From Qipengyuania qiaonensis (GTDB taxonomy: Bacteria; Pseudomonadota; Alphaproteobacteria; Sphingomonadales; Sphingomonadaceae), in the NCBI RefSeq assembly GCF_019711515.1, contig NZ_JAIGNO010000006.1, positions 140,630-204,629 on the forward strand: DNA of 64,000 nt, written 5' to 3'. The stretch's first letter is position 1; the number at the start of each line of letters is the position of its first letter. The position numbers and the translations under genes are program-made. Under the pieces are notes generated by a model. The model did not search any database. It saw only the letters and a list, made by a program, of their open reading frames with translations, and was not told the origin of the DNA. Below, piece after piece: positions 25,549 through 34,241 of the stretch.

Positions 25549-26092
25549 CGAGACATCCCTTCAGCCCGGCAAGGCCGCGCCTCACCCAGCTTTTCATCGT
25601 GCCGAGCGGGACGTCGACCTTTTTCGCCAGTTCGGAATAGGAGTAGCCTTCGAAGAAGGCGAGCCGGATCGAACGGCGCTGATCGCCAGAGAGTTCCTGC
25701 AGGCAGCGGGCCAGCGCCTGGCTTTCCTCCATGGCGCACAGCCATTCGTCGGCTGGCAGAGCGTCGCTATCCTCGACTTCGGGCAGCGTGTCCGCAGGTG
25801 GTTCGACCTTTCGGCCATCGCGACGCAGTTCGTTGAGCGCCGTGTTGCGCGCAATCGTGCAGAGCCAGGTGATCGGGCTGCCCTTACTGCCATCGAACCG
25901 ACCGGCGCGCCGCCAGACCTTGACATAGACATCCTGAAGAATGTCCTCGGCCCGTTCGCGCTCGGGCACGATCCTGATGATGGTCCCGAACAGCTTGGCC
26001 GATGTCAGCCGATAGACCGTTTTCAGCGCCGCGCGATCGCCGCCGGCGACCCCGGCAATTGCCCCCGACAATGCCTCGCGTCCTTCGGACAT
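25541..26092 (-). CDS. ECF RNA polymerase sigma factor (SigK-like)
   Basis: A 183-residue extracytoplasmic-function sigma factor. Region 2 holds ERERAEDILQDVYVKVWRRA and the promoter-melting SPITWLCTIARNTALNELRR; region 4 has the HTH SYSELAKKVDVPLGTMKSW. The start chosen is ATG 26092 (MSEGREAL) behind a G-rich site; a GTG at 26125 would add 11 residues. It is translationally coupled to its anti-sigma factor. A TTGACA lies at 26137-26142 on the minus strand, a plausible housekeeping -35 box. The regulon is unknown; the adhesin downstream is a candidate member. Confidence 0.92.
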   Translation of the reverse strand: MSEGREALSGAIAGVAGGDRAALKTVYRLTSAKLFGTIIRIVPERERAEDILQDVYVKVWRRAGRFDGSKGSPITWLCTIARNTALNELRRDGRKVEPPADTLPEVEDSDALPADEWLCAMEESQALARCLQELSGDQRRSIRLAFFEGYSYSELAKKVDVPLGTMKSWVRRGLAGLKGCLGG

Positions 26093-26173
26093 CCAGACCG
26101 TCCCCCCGCGACGATGTTCCGTCACCCGAACGGCGATGTCAAGGCGATGAATCGCTTGTCGAAATTCCCGGCC

Positions 26174-27196
26174 TTACTCCCCCGTCAGCGCCGCCTCGAT
26201 CGCCCCCAGCGGGACCAGCTTGAAGTTCTGCGCCTTGCCGTCGTTCATGCCATCCTGCGCGATGAACAATCCTCCCGGGAAGGCCGGGCCGAAATCTCCG
26301 CGCATCACTTCGATGCCGTCGGTTTCCTCCGTGCTGCCGAACTCGCCCTTGGCGATGCGGAAGCGGCCTGCAGGCGTCACGTCCGGCAGGGCATAGCGCA
26401 TATAGGTGTTGTCGCCCTGGCTCGAGGCATAGAGCCACCCGCCATCCGTTCCTTCCGGAACGAGCGCCAGCCCTTCGAGATCGGCAACCAGCTTGCGGCC
26501 ATCGACTGCGGCGACGATCTCTCCCGTAGTCGCGCCCGGTTCGAAGCGCCAGATGCCGGCCGCTTCCTCGCCGATATACAGCGTGCCGTTGCGGTGATCG
26601 ACCGCGCAGCCTTCGGGCTGGGAGGGAACCTGCATGGTGCGCAGTTCGCGCGCCGAGGGGTTATCGCCGAGGGCAATCTCCCACTCGGCGATCCGCCCGC
26701 TCTTGGCCGCGGTATAGACGATCAGCGTATCGCCGCGGCGGGTGCCGCAAATGCCATACCCTTCGCCCGGTCCGGTGGCGACGCGGCCAAGCTCGGTCAG
26801 CGTCCCCGAAACGGTATCGAGCCGGTAGAGCACGACTTTCGAATTGACGAGATCGCTGCGATCGCTGGCGAAGACGATCACCCCGGCATCGCCCATGTCG
26901 ACGAGATCGACATTATTGAGCGCGGGATGTTCGCTGAAGCTCTTCACCTTGCCGTCGAGGCCGTAGACATAGAGCCCCGCCTTCTTGTCGGTCGCGACGA
27001 TCAGGCTGTGCGCCGGCGAGGCAGCATTGCGCCAGATCGCCGGATCGTCGGCGGCATCTTCATTGGCGGTCACCACCGGCACGGTTTCCGCCACGGCGAA
27101 GACTGGCACGGCCGGATCGCCGGGCATGGGCACGGTCGCGCAGGCGGCGGCGATGCCGAGGCTGGCGACGGCGAAAATCTGGAACCCGCCGCGCAT
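26174..27196 (-). CDS. Beta-propeller phytase (3-phytase)
   Basis: Ca2+-dependent six-bladed beta-propeller phytase that releases phosphate from phytate. The 340-residue protein has a lipoprotein-like signal with AAACAT near residue 19, so it is probably membrane-anchored. Family motifs are DAADDPAIW, ATDKKAGLYVYGLDG, EGCAVDHRNGTLYIGEE, DLEGLALV and ASSQGDNTY. Its start overlaps the stop of the upstream TonB receptor (TGATG). Such receptor-phytase pairs are known from marine and freshwater alphaproteobacteria, where the receptor is thought to import phytate products. Confidence 0.9.
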   Translation of the reverse strand: MRGGFQIFAVASLGIAAACATVPMPGDPAVPVFAVAETVPVVTANEDAADDPAIWRNAASPAHSLIVATDKKAGLYVYGLDGKVKSFSEHPALNNVDLVDMGDAGVIVFASDRSDLVNSKVVLYRLDTVSGTLTELGRVATGPGEGYGICGTRRGDTLIVYTAAKSGRIAEWEIALGDNPSARELRTMQVPSQPEGCAVDHRNGTLYIGEEAAGIWRFEPGATTGEIVAAVDGRKLVADLEGLALVPEGTDGGWLYASSQGDNTYMRYALPDVTPAGRFRIAKGEFGSTEETDGIEVMRGDFGPAFPGGLFIAQDGMNDGKAQNFKLVPLGAIEAALTGE

Positions 27197-30072
27197 CAGA
27201 ACGTCAACCTCACGCCGCCCTTCATGGTCCAGTTATATTCCTCGTACTGGTAGAGGTTCCGGCGCGCGCCAAGCGTGTTGTAGGCGAAATACTTCGCATT
27301 GTTGATGTTCACCCATTCGTAGAACAGTTGGACATTCTGTGTAACACGGAACTTGGCCGACAGGTCGAGCTGGAAGTGATCGTCGACATAGCGGTCGAGA
27401 TCGGGTTCATCGGCCAGCTCGTCAAGATAGCTGTCGCGATAGGTCCCGGCCAGGCGAATGTCGATCGGCCCCTTGTCATAGCCCAGCGCGAAGTTGAAGG
27501 TATGCTTCGAAGTCGCCGGCAGCGGAATGTCGCGCGGATCGGTGACATCGCCATCGGTGAACACCGTTCCGGTCGCATCGGTGTAGGTATAGTTGGCGGT
27601 GGTGATGAAACCGTCGAACGGCGCCGGAAGCTCGGTCCATGCCTTGGAAAAACTCAGCTCGACACCGAACACATCGGCACTGTCACCATTGATCGGGATC
27701 GTCGCTTCGTCGAAGGCGATGCCGTTGAAAGTGCCGTCTTCCTGCACCGTATCGACAATGTAGTCCTTGATATCCTTGTAGAATATCCCGGCCGAGATGG
27801 CGCCGTTCGAGGCGAAGTAATATTCCGCCGTCGCGTCGAAGTTCCACGCCTTGTAGGGCAGCAGCGCCGGGTTGCCGAATTCGCCTTCACGCTCGCCGTC
27901 ATCGGCTTCCTCCACAGTGAAACGCGGGGCCAGCGAAGACAGCTTCGGACGCACCAGACTGCGATAGCCCGCCAGGCGGAAGATCAGGCCCGGCTGCGGC
28001 TCGAAGCGGACATTGAGGCTCGGCAGCCAGTCGTCATAGCTGCGGTCGAAGTTCACCGGCGTGACGATGACTGTGTCGTCGTCCGCAGTGTCGCCGCCCG
28101 GCAGCGTGCCGCCCTCTTCCACCAGCAGGACATTGTTGCCGACCAGTGTGTTGTCGGTGCTTTCGAAGCGGACGCCGCCGATCACCCGCAACGTATCGCT
28201 GTCCCACCGGCCAAGCAGATAGCCGGCGATAACGTCTTCCTCGACCGAGTAGTCCTCGACCGCGGAGTCGAAGTCGCTGTCGGCCTGCTGGAATTCGAAC
28301 TGGTCGAAATTGGCGAGGAAGAAGTCGGTCGCTTCGGTAAAGCCCGCAACGGGAGAGATGTCGGTCAGGCGATAGGTCTGACCGGCCCCGAGGGCATCGG
28401 CCAGGGTGAAGCCGTCGAATTCATAGAAGCCGACATTGAAATTGTAGGTCTTCTCGCGCCAGCGGCCCTTGAAGCCGGCCTGGACGGTGAATTCGCCACT
28501 ATCCATCGCGAAGCGGCGGCCGAGGTCGAACTTGGCGGAGTACTCCTCGTCCTGCGCGTCCGATAGCTGGGTGAATTCGACATCGTTGAGTTCGTAGGTC
28601 GACGGGTCGAAGAACGAGCCATTGATTGCATCGCTGACCACCGAGTAGCTCGGTCGACGCGGATCCGCATAATCGAAGCCAAGGACAAGACCGCTCGGGA
28701 TATCGTTGCCCATACCATCGTCGGCCTCTTCGGGCCCGAAATCACGGTCGAACGAAGTCGGGTCGAGGCTGCCATCCTCCCGCTCGGAGGACTTGGCCCA
28801 GCTTACGGCATAGTCGGCGAACCAATCGCCCCAGTCGCTTTCGCCCCCCGCGGTGATCGAGCGGATCTTCTGGCTTTCGAAGCGGTCCTTGATATCGCGT
28901 TCGACGGTGAATTCCTGATCGGCGTCGCTGAACTGGGCGGTTGTGCCGGAGACGGAAGACGGGCCATCATCCTCGAAATCGCCGAGATCAAAGATCGTCC
29001 GGCGGCGGAATTCCTGGTCGTCGAACTGGCTGTAGAGGCCCTTGATGTAGAGCTTGGTGGAATCGCCGGCGCGGAAATCGAAGCCCAGCGTCGCGCTGAT
29101 GCGTTCGCGCTCGACGTCGTAGTCGCGATATTCGACATCGACCGGGAAGATTGCGCCACCCGCATCGGTCCAGCCATCGGCTTCGATATTGTCGGTTTCA
29201 AACGTGCGGCGATAGTAGGAGATGCCGCCCGACACGCCGACATTGTCGCCCAGGCGCGTGGCGAAGTCGATGCTGCCCTTGGGGCTGACCTCGTCGGCAT
29301 AGTCGTTATAGCTGCCTTCGAGCTTGACCACGAGCAGGCCCGACTTGCGATCGAACGCACTGGTGGTCTCGATCTCGACCGAAGCGCCGATGGTGTCGCC
29401 GTCCATGTCCGGCGTGAGCGACTTCTTCACCTCGATCGATTCGATGATGTCGCTGGAAATCACGTCGAGCGCGACCGAGCGGACATCGCTTTCCGGGGCC
29501 GGCAGGCGGACCCCGTTGAGCGAGGTAGAGACGAGTTCCGGGTCGAGCCCGCGAACCGACACGAAGCGGCCTTCGCCCTGGTCGTTGAGAATGTTGACGC
29601 CGGGCAGGCGGCGCAGGCTTTCGGCCACGTTCTGATCGGGGAACTGGCCGATCGCATCGCGCGTCAGCACATCGGAAACGCCATCGGCTTCCCGCTTGCG
29701 CGACAGTGCGCTGGCGAGGTTGGCGGCCTGACCGATGACGAGAATCTCGTTATCGCCGAAACCGGCTAGCGTCACATCCGCGCGAACCGTTCCCGTGGCC
29801 GGCACGGTAACCGACTGGGTTACCGTTTCCGCACCGACATAGCTGATTTCAAGCGTGTAATCGCCCGCAGGAACATCGGCGAACAGGAAGGAACCGTCGC
29901 GTTCCGTGGCCACCACGCGGTCCAGTTCCACGATGCGGACCTGCGCGCTGCGCAAGGCGATCGTATCGCTCGCATCCGATACCGTACCGGCGACTTCGCC
30001 GGCCTGTGCGATGGCGGGAAGCGAAAGTGCCGCGATGGCGGCACCGGCGAACAGCATAGTCCTAGTTTTCAT
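27196..30072 (-). CDS. TonB-dependent receptor, phytase-linked
   Basis: A 958-residue outer-membrane receptor. A signal peptide ends near AIAQAG, followed by a carboxypeptidase-regulatory-like beta-sandwich (about residues 25-105). The plug (about 120-250) has NVAESLRRLPGVNI and VSVRGLDPELVSTSLNG, and the 22-strand barrel ends in aromatic Phe (GVRLTF). The N-terminal sandwich and the plug style match receptors for organic solutes rather than classic siderophores. It is translationally coupled to the phytase gene downstream, so phytate or inositol phosphates are the probable cargo (inference). Confidence 0.92.
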   Translation of the reverse strand: MKTRTMLFAGAAIAALSLPAIAQAGEVAGTVSDASDTIALRSAQVRIVELDRVVATERDGSFLFADVPAGDYTLEISYVGAETVTQSVTVPATGTVRADVTLAGFGDNEILVIGQAANLASALSRKREADGVSDVLTRDAIGQFPDQNVAESLRRLPGVNILNDQGEGRFVSVRGLDPELVSTSLNGVRLPAPESDVRSVALDVISSDIIESIEVKKSLTPDMDGDTIGASVEIETTSAFDRKSGLLVVKLEGSYNDYADEVSPKGSIDFATRLGDNVGVSGGISYYRRTFETDNIEADGWTDAGGAIFPVDVEYRDYDVERERISATLGFDFRAGDSTKLYIKGLYSQFDDQEFRRRTIFDLGDFEDDGPSSVSGTTAQFSDADQEFTVERDIKDRFESQKIRSITAGGESDWGDWFADYAVSWAKSSEREDGSLDPTSFDRDFGPEEADDGMGNDIPSGLVLGFDYADPRRPSYSVVSDAINGSFFDPSTYELNDVEFTQLSDAQDEEYSAKFDLGRRFAMDSGEFTVQAGFKGRWREKTYNFNVGFYEFDGFTLADALGAGQTYRLTDISPVAGFTEATDFFLANFDQFEFQQADSDFDSAVEDYSVEEDVIAGYLLGRWDSDTLRVIGGVRFESTDNTLVGNNVLLVEEGGTLPGGDTADDDTVIVTPVNFDRSYDDWLPSLNVRFEPQPGLIFRLAGYRSLVRPKLSSLAPRFTVEEADDGEREGEFGNPALLPYKAWNFDATAEYYFASNGAISAGIFYKDIKDYIVDTVQEDGTFNGIAFDEATIPINGDSADVFGVELSFSKAWTELPAPFDGFITTANYTYTDATGTVFTDGDVTDPRDIPLPATSKHTFNFALGYDKGPIDIRLAGTYRDSYLDELADEPDLDRYVDDHFQLDLSAKFRVTQNVQLFYEWVNINNAKYFAYNTLGARRNLYQYEEYNWTMKGGVRLTF

Positions 30073-30341
30073 GATTGCCCTCCGAATTCCTTGGGGGCGG
30101 GTTAGGCAGGATGTTTGACCGGGTGATTGCCGTAGGATGGCAGTTCGAGGACAAAATTATGGTTTGCGACACCGATATGTCACAATGATATGAGCCGCCC
30201 GAAGCCCTTCATCTCGCGGTTGCAAAATAATGCGGGCCAAATGCGGTATTTACGTGTAGGGCGCTGCCGATTGCGGGCCGTGCCCGCTCCGCGAAGAGCC
30301 GGCACCCCCCGCCAAGGTCCGCGCACGAAAGAAAGAATCAA

Positions 30342-32153
30342 ATGTCGTTTTCCCACCTCCCGCCGGTGATCGGCGAGGCATTGGCCGCTCGCGGCTACGA
30401 AGCGCTCACTCCCGTCCAGCAGGCCGTGACCGAGCCAAAGGCCCAGGGCCGCGACCTGATCGTCTCGGCCCAGACCGGCAGTGGCAAGACCGTCGCCTTC
30501 GGCCTCGCGCTGGCCGACCAGTTGCTCGGCGAACTCGGCGGTTCGCCGCTCAGCGAGAGCCCGCTCGTCCTGGCCATCGCACCGACGCGCGAACTGGCGC
30601 TGCAGGTCAGCCGCGAGCTGAGCTGGCTCTATGCCGGGGCCGGCCTGCGCATCGCCACTTGCGTCGGCGGGATGGATGCCAGCAAGGAACGCCGCAATCT
30701 GCGCGGCGGCCCGGCTATCGTCGTCGGCACGCCGGGGCGGCTGCGCGACCATATCGAGCGCGGCGCGCTGGACCTGTCGGGCCTCGTCGGCGTGGTGCTC
30801 GACGAGGCGGACGAGATGCTCGACATGGGCTTTCGCGAAGATCTCGAGGAAATCCTCGACGCGACGCCCGAGACGCGCCGCACCCTGCTGTTTTCGGCCA
30901 CCATGCCGCGCCCGATCGAGCGGCTGGCCGAGCGTTATCAGCGCAATGCCTTGCGCCTGTCGCTGGTCGGCGAGACGCGTGGGCACGGCGACATCGCCTA
31001 TCAGGCGATCAGTGTCGGCCCGTCCGAAATCGAGAATGCGGTGGTCAATCTGTTGCGCTTCCACGAGGCGGAAACGGCGATCTGTTTCTGCGCCACCCGC
31101 GAAAGCGTGCGGCGGCTGCACACGACCTTGCAGAACCGCGGCTTCGGCGTGGTCGCGCTGTCGGGCGAGCATTCGCAAAGCGAGCGCAACCAGGCGCTGC
31201 AGGCCCTTCGCGACAGGCGTGCGCGGGTCTGCGTAGCTACCGATGTGGCCGCGCGCGGTATCGACCTGCCGACGCTGAGCCTGGTGATCCATGTCGAAAT
31301 TCCGCGCGACGCGGAAACCCTGCAGCACCGTTCGGGCCGCACGGGTCGCGCGGGCAAGAAGGGCATCGCGGCCATCGTGGTGCCCCATAATCGCCGCCGC
31401 CGGGTCGAAGGCATGCTGCGCGGCGCCAGGATCGAGGCCGAATGGATCGATGCCCCCTCGCCCGAAGCGATCCGCCAGAAGGACCGCACCCGCCTGATCG
31501 AACGGCTGACCGCCCCGCGCGAGATCGAGGAATACGATCGCGAACTGGCCGGAGAACTCATGGCGCGCATGACGCCCGAGGATATCGCCGCCGCGCTGGT
31601 CCAGGCGCACCGGGCGGAAATGCCCGAGCCCGAAGAACTGCTCGCCAACACGCCCGAAGCGCGCGAGAAGGCCAAGGCCGAACGCCACCGCCCCGGCTTC
31701 GAGGATGTGGTGTGGTTCCGCATGGATATCGGCCGTCGCCACAATGCCGAACCGCGCTGGATCCTGCCGCTGATCTGCCGCCGCGGACATATCACCCGCA
31801 ACGAGATCGGCGCGATCCGCATCGGCCAGCACGAAAGCTGGTTCCAGGTGCCGCGCGCAGTGGCGGGCAAATTCGCCGATGCCATCCAGCGCACCGCCTC
31901 ACCCGAAGACGAGCAGGACGCGATCGCCATCGTCGAAGCGCCCGATGGGCCGCGGGTCGAAGCACGTCAGAACCGCAAACATGGCGGCGGCGGCAAGGTC
32001 CACGCCCGCCCGCTGGGCAAGAAACCGGGCGGCGGCTTCAAGGGCAAGCCCAGTGGCGGAAAGCCGGGTGGAAAGCCGGGCGCGAAACCCGGCGGCAAGC
32101 CGTTCGGCAAAGGCAAGCCCTTCAAGGCCAAGGGCAAACCCGCGCGGCCCTGA
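30342..32153 (+). CDS. DEAD-box ATP-dependent RNA helicase
   Basis: A 603-residue helicase with all core motifs: Q motif (LTPVQQ), Walker A AQTGSGKT, PTRELA, TPGRL, DEAD (VVLDEADEML), SAT, ATDVAARGID and HRSGRTGRAG. A DbpA-like RNA-binding domain follows (about residues 455-530, RHRPGFEDVVWFRMDIGRRH...). The C-terminal 60 residues are a Lys/Gly/Pro-rich tail of GKPGGKPG type that probably binds RNA non-specifically. It likely functions in ribosome assembly or cold adaptation, as DbpA/CsdA relatives do. Monocistronic. Confidence 0.94.
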   Translation: MSFSHLPPVIGEALAARGYEALTPVQQAVTEPKAQGRDLIVSAQTGSGKTVAFGLALADQLLGELGGSPLSESPLVLAIAPTRELALQVSRELSWLYAGAGLRIATCVGGMDASKERRNLRGGPAIVVGTPGRLRDHIERGALDLSGLVGVVLDEADEMLDMGFREDLEEILDATPETRRTLLFSATMPRPIERLAERYQRNALRLSLVGETRGHGDIAYQAISVGPSEIENAVVNLLRFHEAETAICFCATRESVRRLHTTLQNRGFGVVALSGEHSQSERNQALQALRDRRARVCVATDVAARGIDLPTLSLVIHVEIPRDAETLQHRSGRTGRAGKKGIAAIVVPHNRRRRVEGMLRGARIEAEWIDAPSPEAIRQKDRTRLIERLTAPREIEEYDRELAGELMARMTPEDIAAALVQAHRAEMPEPEELLANTPEAREKAKAERHRPGFEDVVWFRMDIGRRHNAEPRWILPLICRRGHITRNEIGAIRIGQHESWFQVPRAVAGKFADAIQRTASPEDEQDAIAIVEAPDGPRVEARQNRKHGGGGKVHARPLGKKPGGGFKGKPSGGKPGGKPGAKPGGKPFGKGKPFKAKGKPARP

Positions 32154-32204
32154 ACCGGCGGCGCGGTTGACACGAACCGCCCGCATTAGAACCGTGACCT
32201 TCGC

Positions 32205-32702
32205 TCACACCGCGTCCCCCGCATCGCCCCGGCCGGTGCGGGCGAGAAGCGCGAAAAGCGCGGAATTGTCGGCTTTCCGGCGCACCCCGGCATAGCGCCC
32301 CGCACGCAGGCGCACCTGCCACAGCCCGGTTTCGACCCGCCATGTGAGCTGTTCGACCGTGACCTTCCGCGAGGGTTTCATCGCCTCGCACGCGGCCTCC
32401 AGCGCCGCGAGCAGCCGCGCTTTGCCCGCGTGGCTTGCCATGCACGCCAGAGCCACGTCCCAAGCCGCCGCAAACCCTTGCGCCCCGGGCTTCGTACGCA
32501 GGCGATAAGCGGTCTCGCGCGCCATGGAGACATTGCGCGCCGCCTCCGCCACCGAGCGCGTGGCGGCAAGATGCCCGATGAACTCCGCCTGCCTGAGCGG
32601 CGTCCACCCATCGGTACGGACGCGCAACGGGACGGCGTGGAACGGCGGAATGGTGATGCGCGTGTCGAGCGTCTGCGGAGCGGACGGGAAATAGTGCTTC
32701 AT
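32205..32702 (-). CDS. Hypothetical protein with HTH-like N-terminal half
   Basis: A 165-residue protein not assigned to a named family. The segment WTPLRQAEFIGHLAATRSVAEAA and following SMARETAYRLR look like a helix-turn-helix of the type found in terminase small-subunit-like or transposase-like proteins. The C-terminal half is basic with several Trp and Arg. It is convergent with the helicase. Upstream, a TGACAGGG...CCCTGTTA inverted repeat spans its start region. A DNA-binding role is inferred only. Confidence 0.65.
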   Translation of the reverse strand: MKHYFPSAPQTLDTRITIPPFHAVPLRVRTDGWTPLRQAEFIGHLAATRSVAEAARNVSMARETAYRLRTKPGAQGFAAAWDVALACMASHAGKARLLAALEAACEAMKPSRKVTVEQLTWRVETGLWQVRLRAGRYAGVRRKADNSALFALLARTGRGDAGDAV

Positions 32703-32766
32703 CTGACAGGGTAAGGCACAGATAGGGGCGTGTAGGAAAGAGTGTCCCTGTTAGGGCGTGTAAACT

Positions 32767-33516
32767 TCAGTCAGTCACGCATTGCGGTGTAATCCCAATC
32801 GCAAGCACTGGACATCCGCCATTTCGTCCAGCGTCCAGCCGATAGAGCAGTTTACCCATCCAAGTCGTAGAAGCACCGAACTTACGGTAAACCTCTTCGC
32901 TACCTTCAGCACCATCCTTGGTTAATACCTTCCCGAGGCTACGAAAATATGCCGTGTCTAAAGAAGACCCACGCGTCAAAATGATCCCGACATCGATAGC
33001 ACCCGCTTCGTAAAAGGCCGAAAAGGCATAGAGATCACGATCATAGGTCTGATCTTTTGAATTCCATTCAAGATCGAGAGCCACTCTTCCGTTGAGGAAA
33101 TCAATCCGATGGCCATCGAGAAACCCTTCACGTAGATATGAGCTGATTATCTCGCTTTTCTTCTTGGCATGCAGCAAGCGCACATGAAGGTCAGCAGATA
33201 TCCGGGCCTCATTCCAGCCAACATCCTCCTTAAAGAGAGTATCAACATACTTGGCAATCGGTCCTTTGCTTCCTCCCGGTTGCCGTATCATGGTCGATGA
33301 TATGGCAAACGCTTCTAAAGCTTTTACTATTTGAGAAAATTGGTCAGGAAAGCTCGCTTGCAGAATGGTTGCAGCATTTCGATAGCTAAATATCTCAAAC
33401 TTATCTCGAATAGATTCATCGAATACCTGCCCAATAAGAACTGAACTATCGGCCCCGCGCCCGGTAGATACGTCAGTTTCATTATCAGCTAACGTCTCAT
33501 CAGATCCGAAGTTCAT
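32767..33516 (-). CDS. Type II restriction endonuclease, BglII/BstYI-like
   Basis: A 249-residue PD-(D/E)XK nuclease resembling the BglII family. The core is GHRIDFLNGRVALDLEWNSK (about residues 135-154); Asp139 and Asp148-Leu-Glu150 are spaced like the catalytic D-x9-E-x-Q of BglII. Downstream GASTTWMGKLLYRLDAGRNG and GGCPVLAIGITP match the family. It overlaps the methylase gene by 4 bp (ATGA). The base composition is visibly AT-richer than the surrounding genes, with codons such as ATA and TTA, suggesting recent acquisition. Recognition sequence cannot be read. Confidence 0.85.
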   Translation of the reverse strand: MNFGSDETLADNETDVSTGRGADSSVLIGQVFDESIRDKFEIFSYRNAATILQASFPDQFSQIVKALEAFAISSTMIRQPGGSKGPIAKYVDTLFKEDVGWNEARISADLHVRLLHAKKKSEIISSYLREGFLDGHRIDFLNGRVALDLEWNSKDQTYDRDLYAFSAFYEAGAIDVGIILTRGSSLDTAYFRSLGKVLTKDGAEGSEEVYRKFGASTTWMGKLLYRLDAGRNGGCPVLAIGITPQCVTD

Positions 33517-34241
33517 TCCGCCGCCACTGCCATCGAGTTGAAGCTATATGTAGACCATGTTGGCCTATATTCCTTATTCGCCTGATTGCCCCAGACCGTC
33601 CAGCCTTCACGCTCACCTCTGCTGAAAAGTTCTATGCGCGGCCCCCAACTACATTCTTGAATTATATCGTATTGTTCGTCCGGTTTGCGGCTGTGTTCCC
33701 GTTTCCGTGATTGGATCATATTTACTTGGCTACGTCCCGGTGCCAATGTCCGCGCATTCTTGCCGCGAACGCCAAACAGCAAGAGTTCGGTTACGTTTCG
33801 GAAATAAAATCCGACACCGCGTCCGTCAGAACCTCCGTCCTTTCGAATTTTGTGCCAAACGATGTTGGACACATAGCGGAAGCCCCATGCCTCCATCACT
33901 CTCAACCCATCGGGGAGCAAGGCATTGGGGACCCAAAGGTAAAGATGCGAAGGATCGGCAGCTATGTCCGCCACAGGTAGATCACAAATCTCATCCAACT
34001 TCATCGTTCCATAACGCGCAAGACGCTTATGCTCAGGCGCAACCTTTCCCGTTCGGTTCTGGAACTGCCAAGGCGGGTCGGCGAGAACTGTCCCAAACTT
34101 CTGGTTACTTGCGACCTGCAATAGGTCTTTGGCGGCATCCGAGTCAGTTTGGAACATATCAAGACCATGATTATTGGCCTTCAAGGTGTCAACTCCCCGT
34201 TGAAACTGATCCGCTACAATTTTGGTTCGTTTGAACCTCAC
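33513..34241 (-). CDS. MT-A70-type DNA adenine methyltransferase
   Basis: A 242-residue MT-A70 family methylase, the M.MunI-like group that makes N6-methyladenine. The catalytic DPPW is at about residues 55-58 in FGTVLADPPWQF, followed by YGTMKLDEICDLPVADIA, LYLWVPNALLPDGL, WGFRYVSNIVWHK and FRNVTELLLFGVRG. The GTG at 34241 overlaps the uvrC stop as GTGA; an internal TTG at 34184 with GGGGAG before it, or ATG at 34157, are alternative starts. It protects against the endonuclease encoded immediately downstream. AT-rich like its partner. Confidence 0.88.
   Translation of the reverse strand: MRFKRTKIVADQFQRGVDTLKANNHGLDMFQTDSDAAKDLLQVASNQKFGTVLADPPWQFQNRTGKVAPEHKRLARYGTMKLDEICDLPVADIAADPSHLYLWVPNALLPDGLRVMEAWGFRYVSNIVWHKIRKDGGSDGRGVGFYFRNVTELLLFGVRGKNARTLAPGRSQVNMIQSRKREHSRKPDEQYDIIQECSWGPRIELFSRGEREGWTVWGNQANKEYRPTWSTYSFNSMAVAAE

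Noticed and set aside
26115..26120. GGAACA upstream of both the sigma gene and the adhesin (24635-24640) as an ECF -35 box
   Set aside because: At the sigma gene it lies only about 23 bases before the start codon, too close to be a -35 element, and no matching -10 is shared.
30180..31832. 550-codon minus-strand ORF antisense to the DEAD-box helicase
   Set aside because: No recognisable motif; explained by high GC content of the helicase gene.
32163..32180. GCGGTT/AACCGC inverted repeat between the helicase and the HTH gene as a bidirectional terminator
   Set aside because: The stem is only 6 bp and no T-run follows on either strand.
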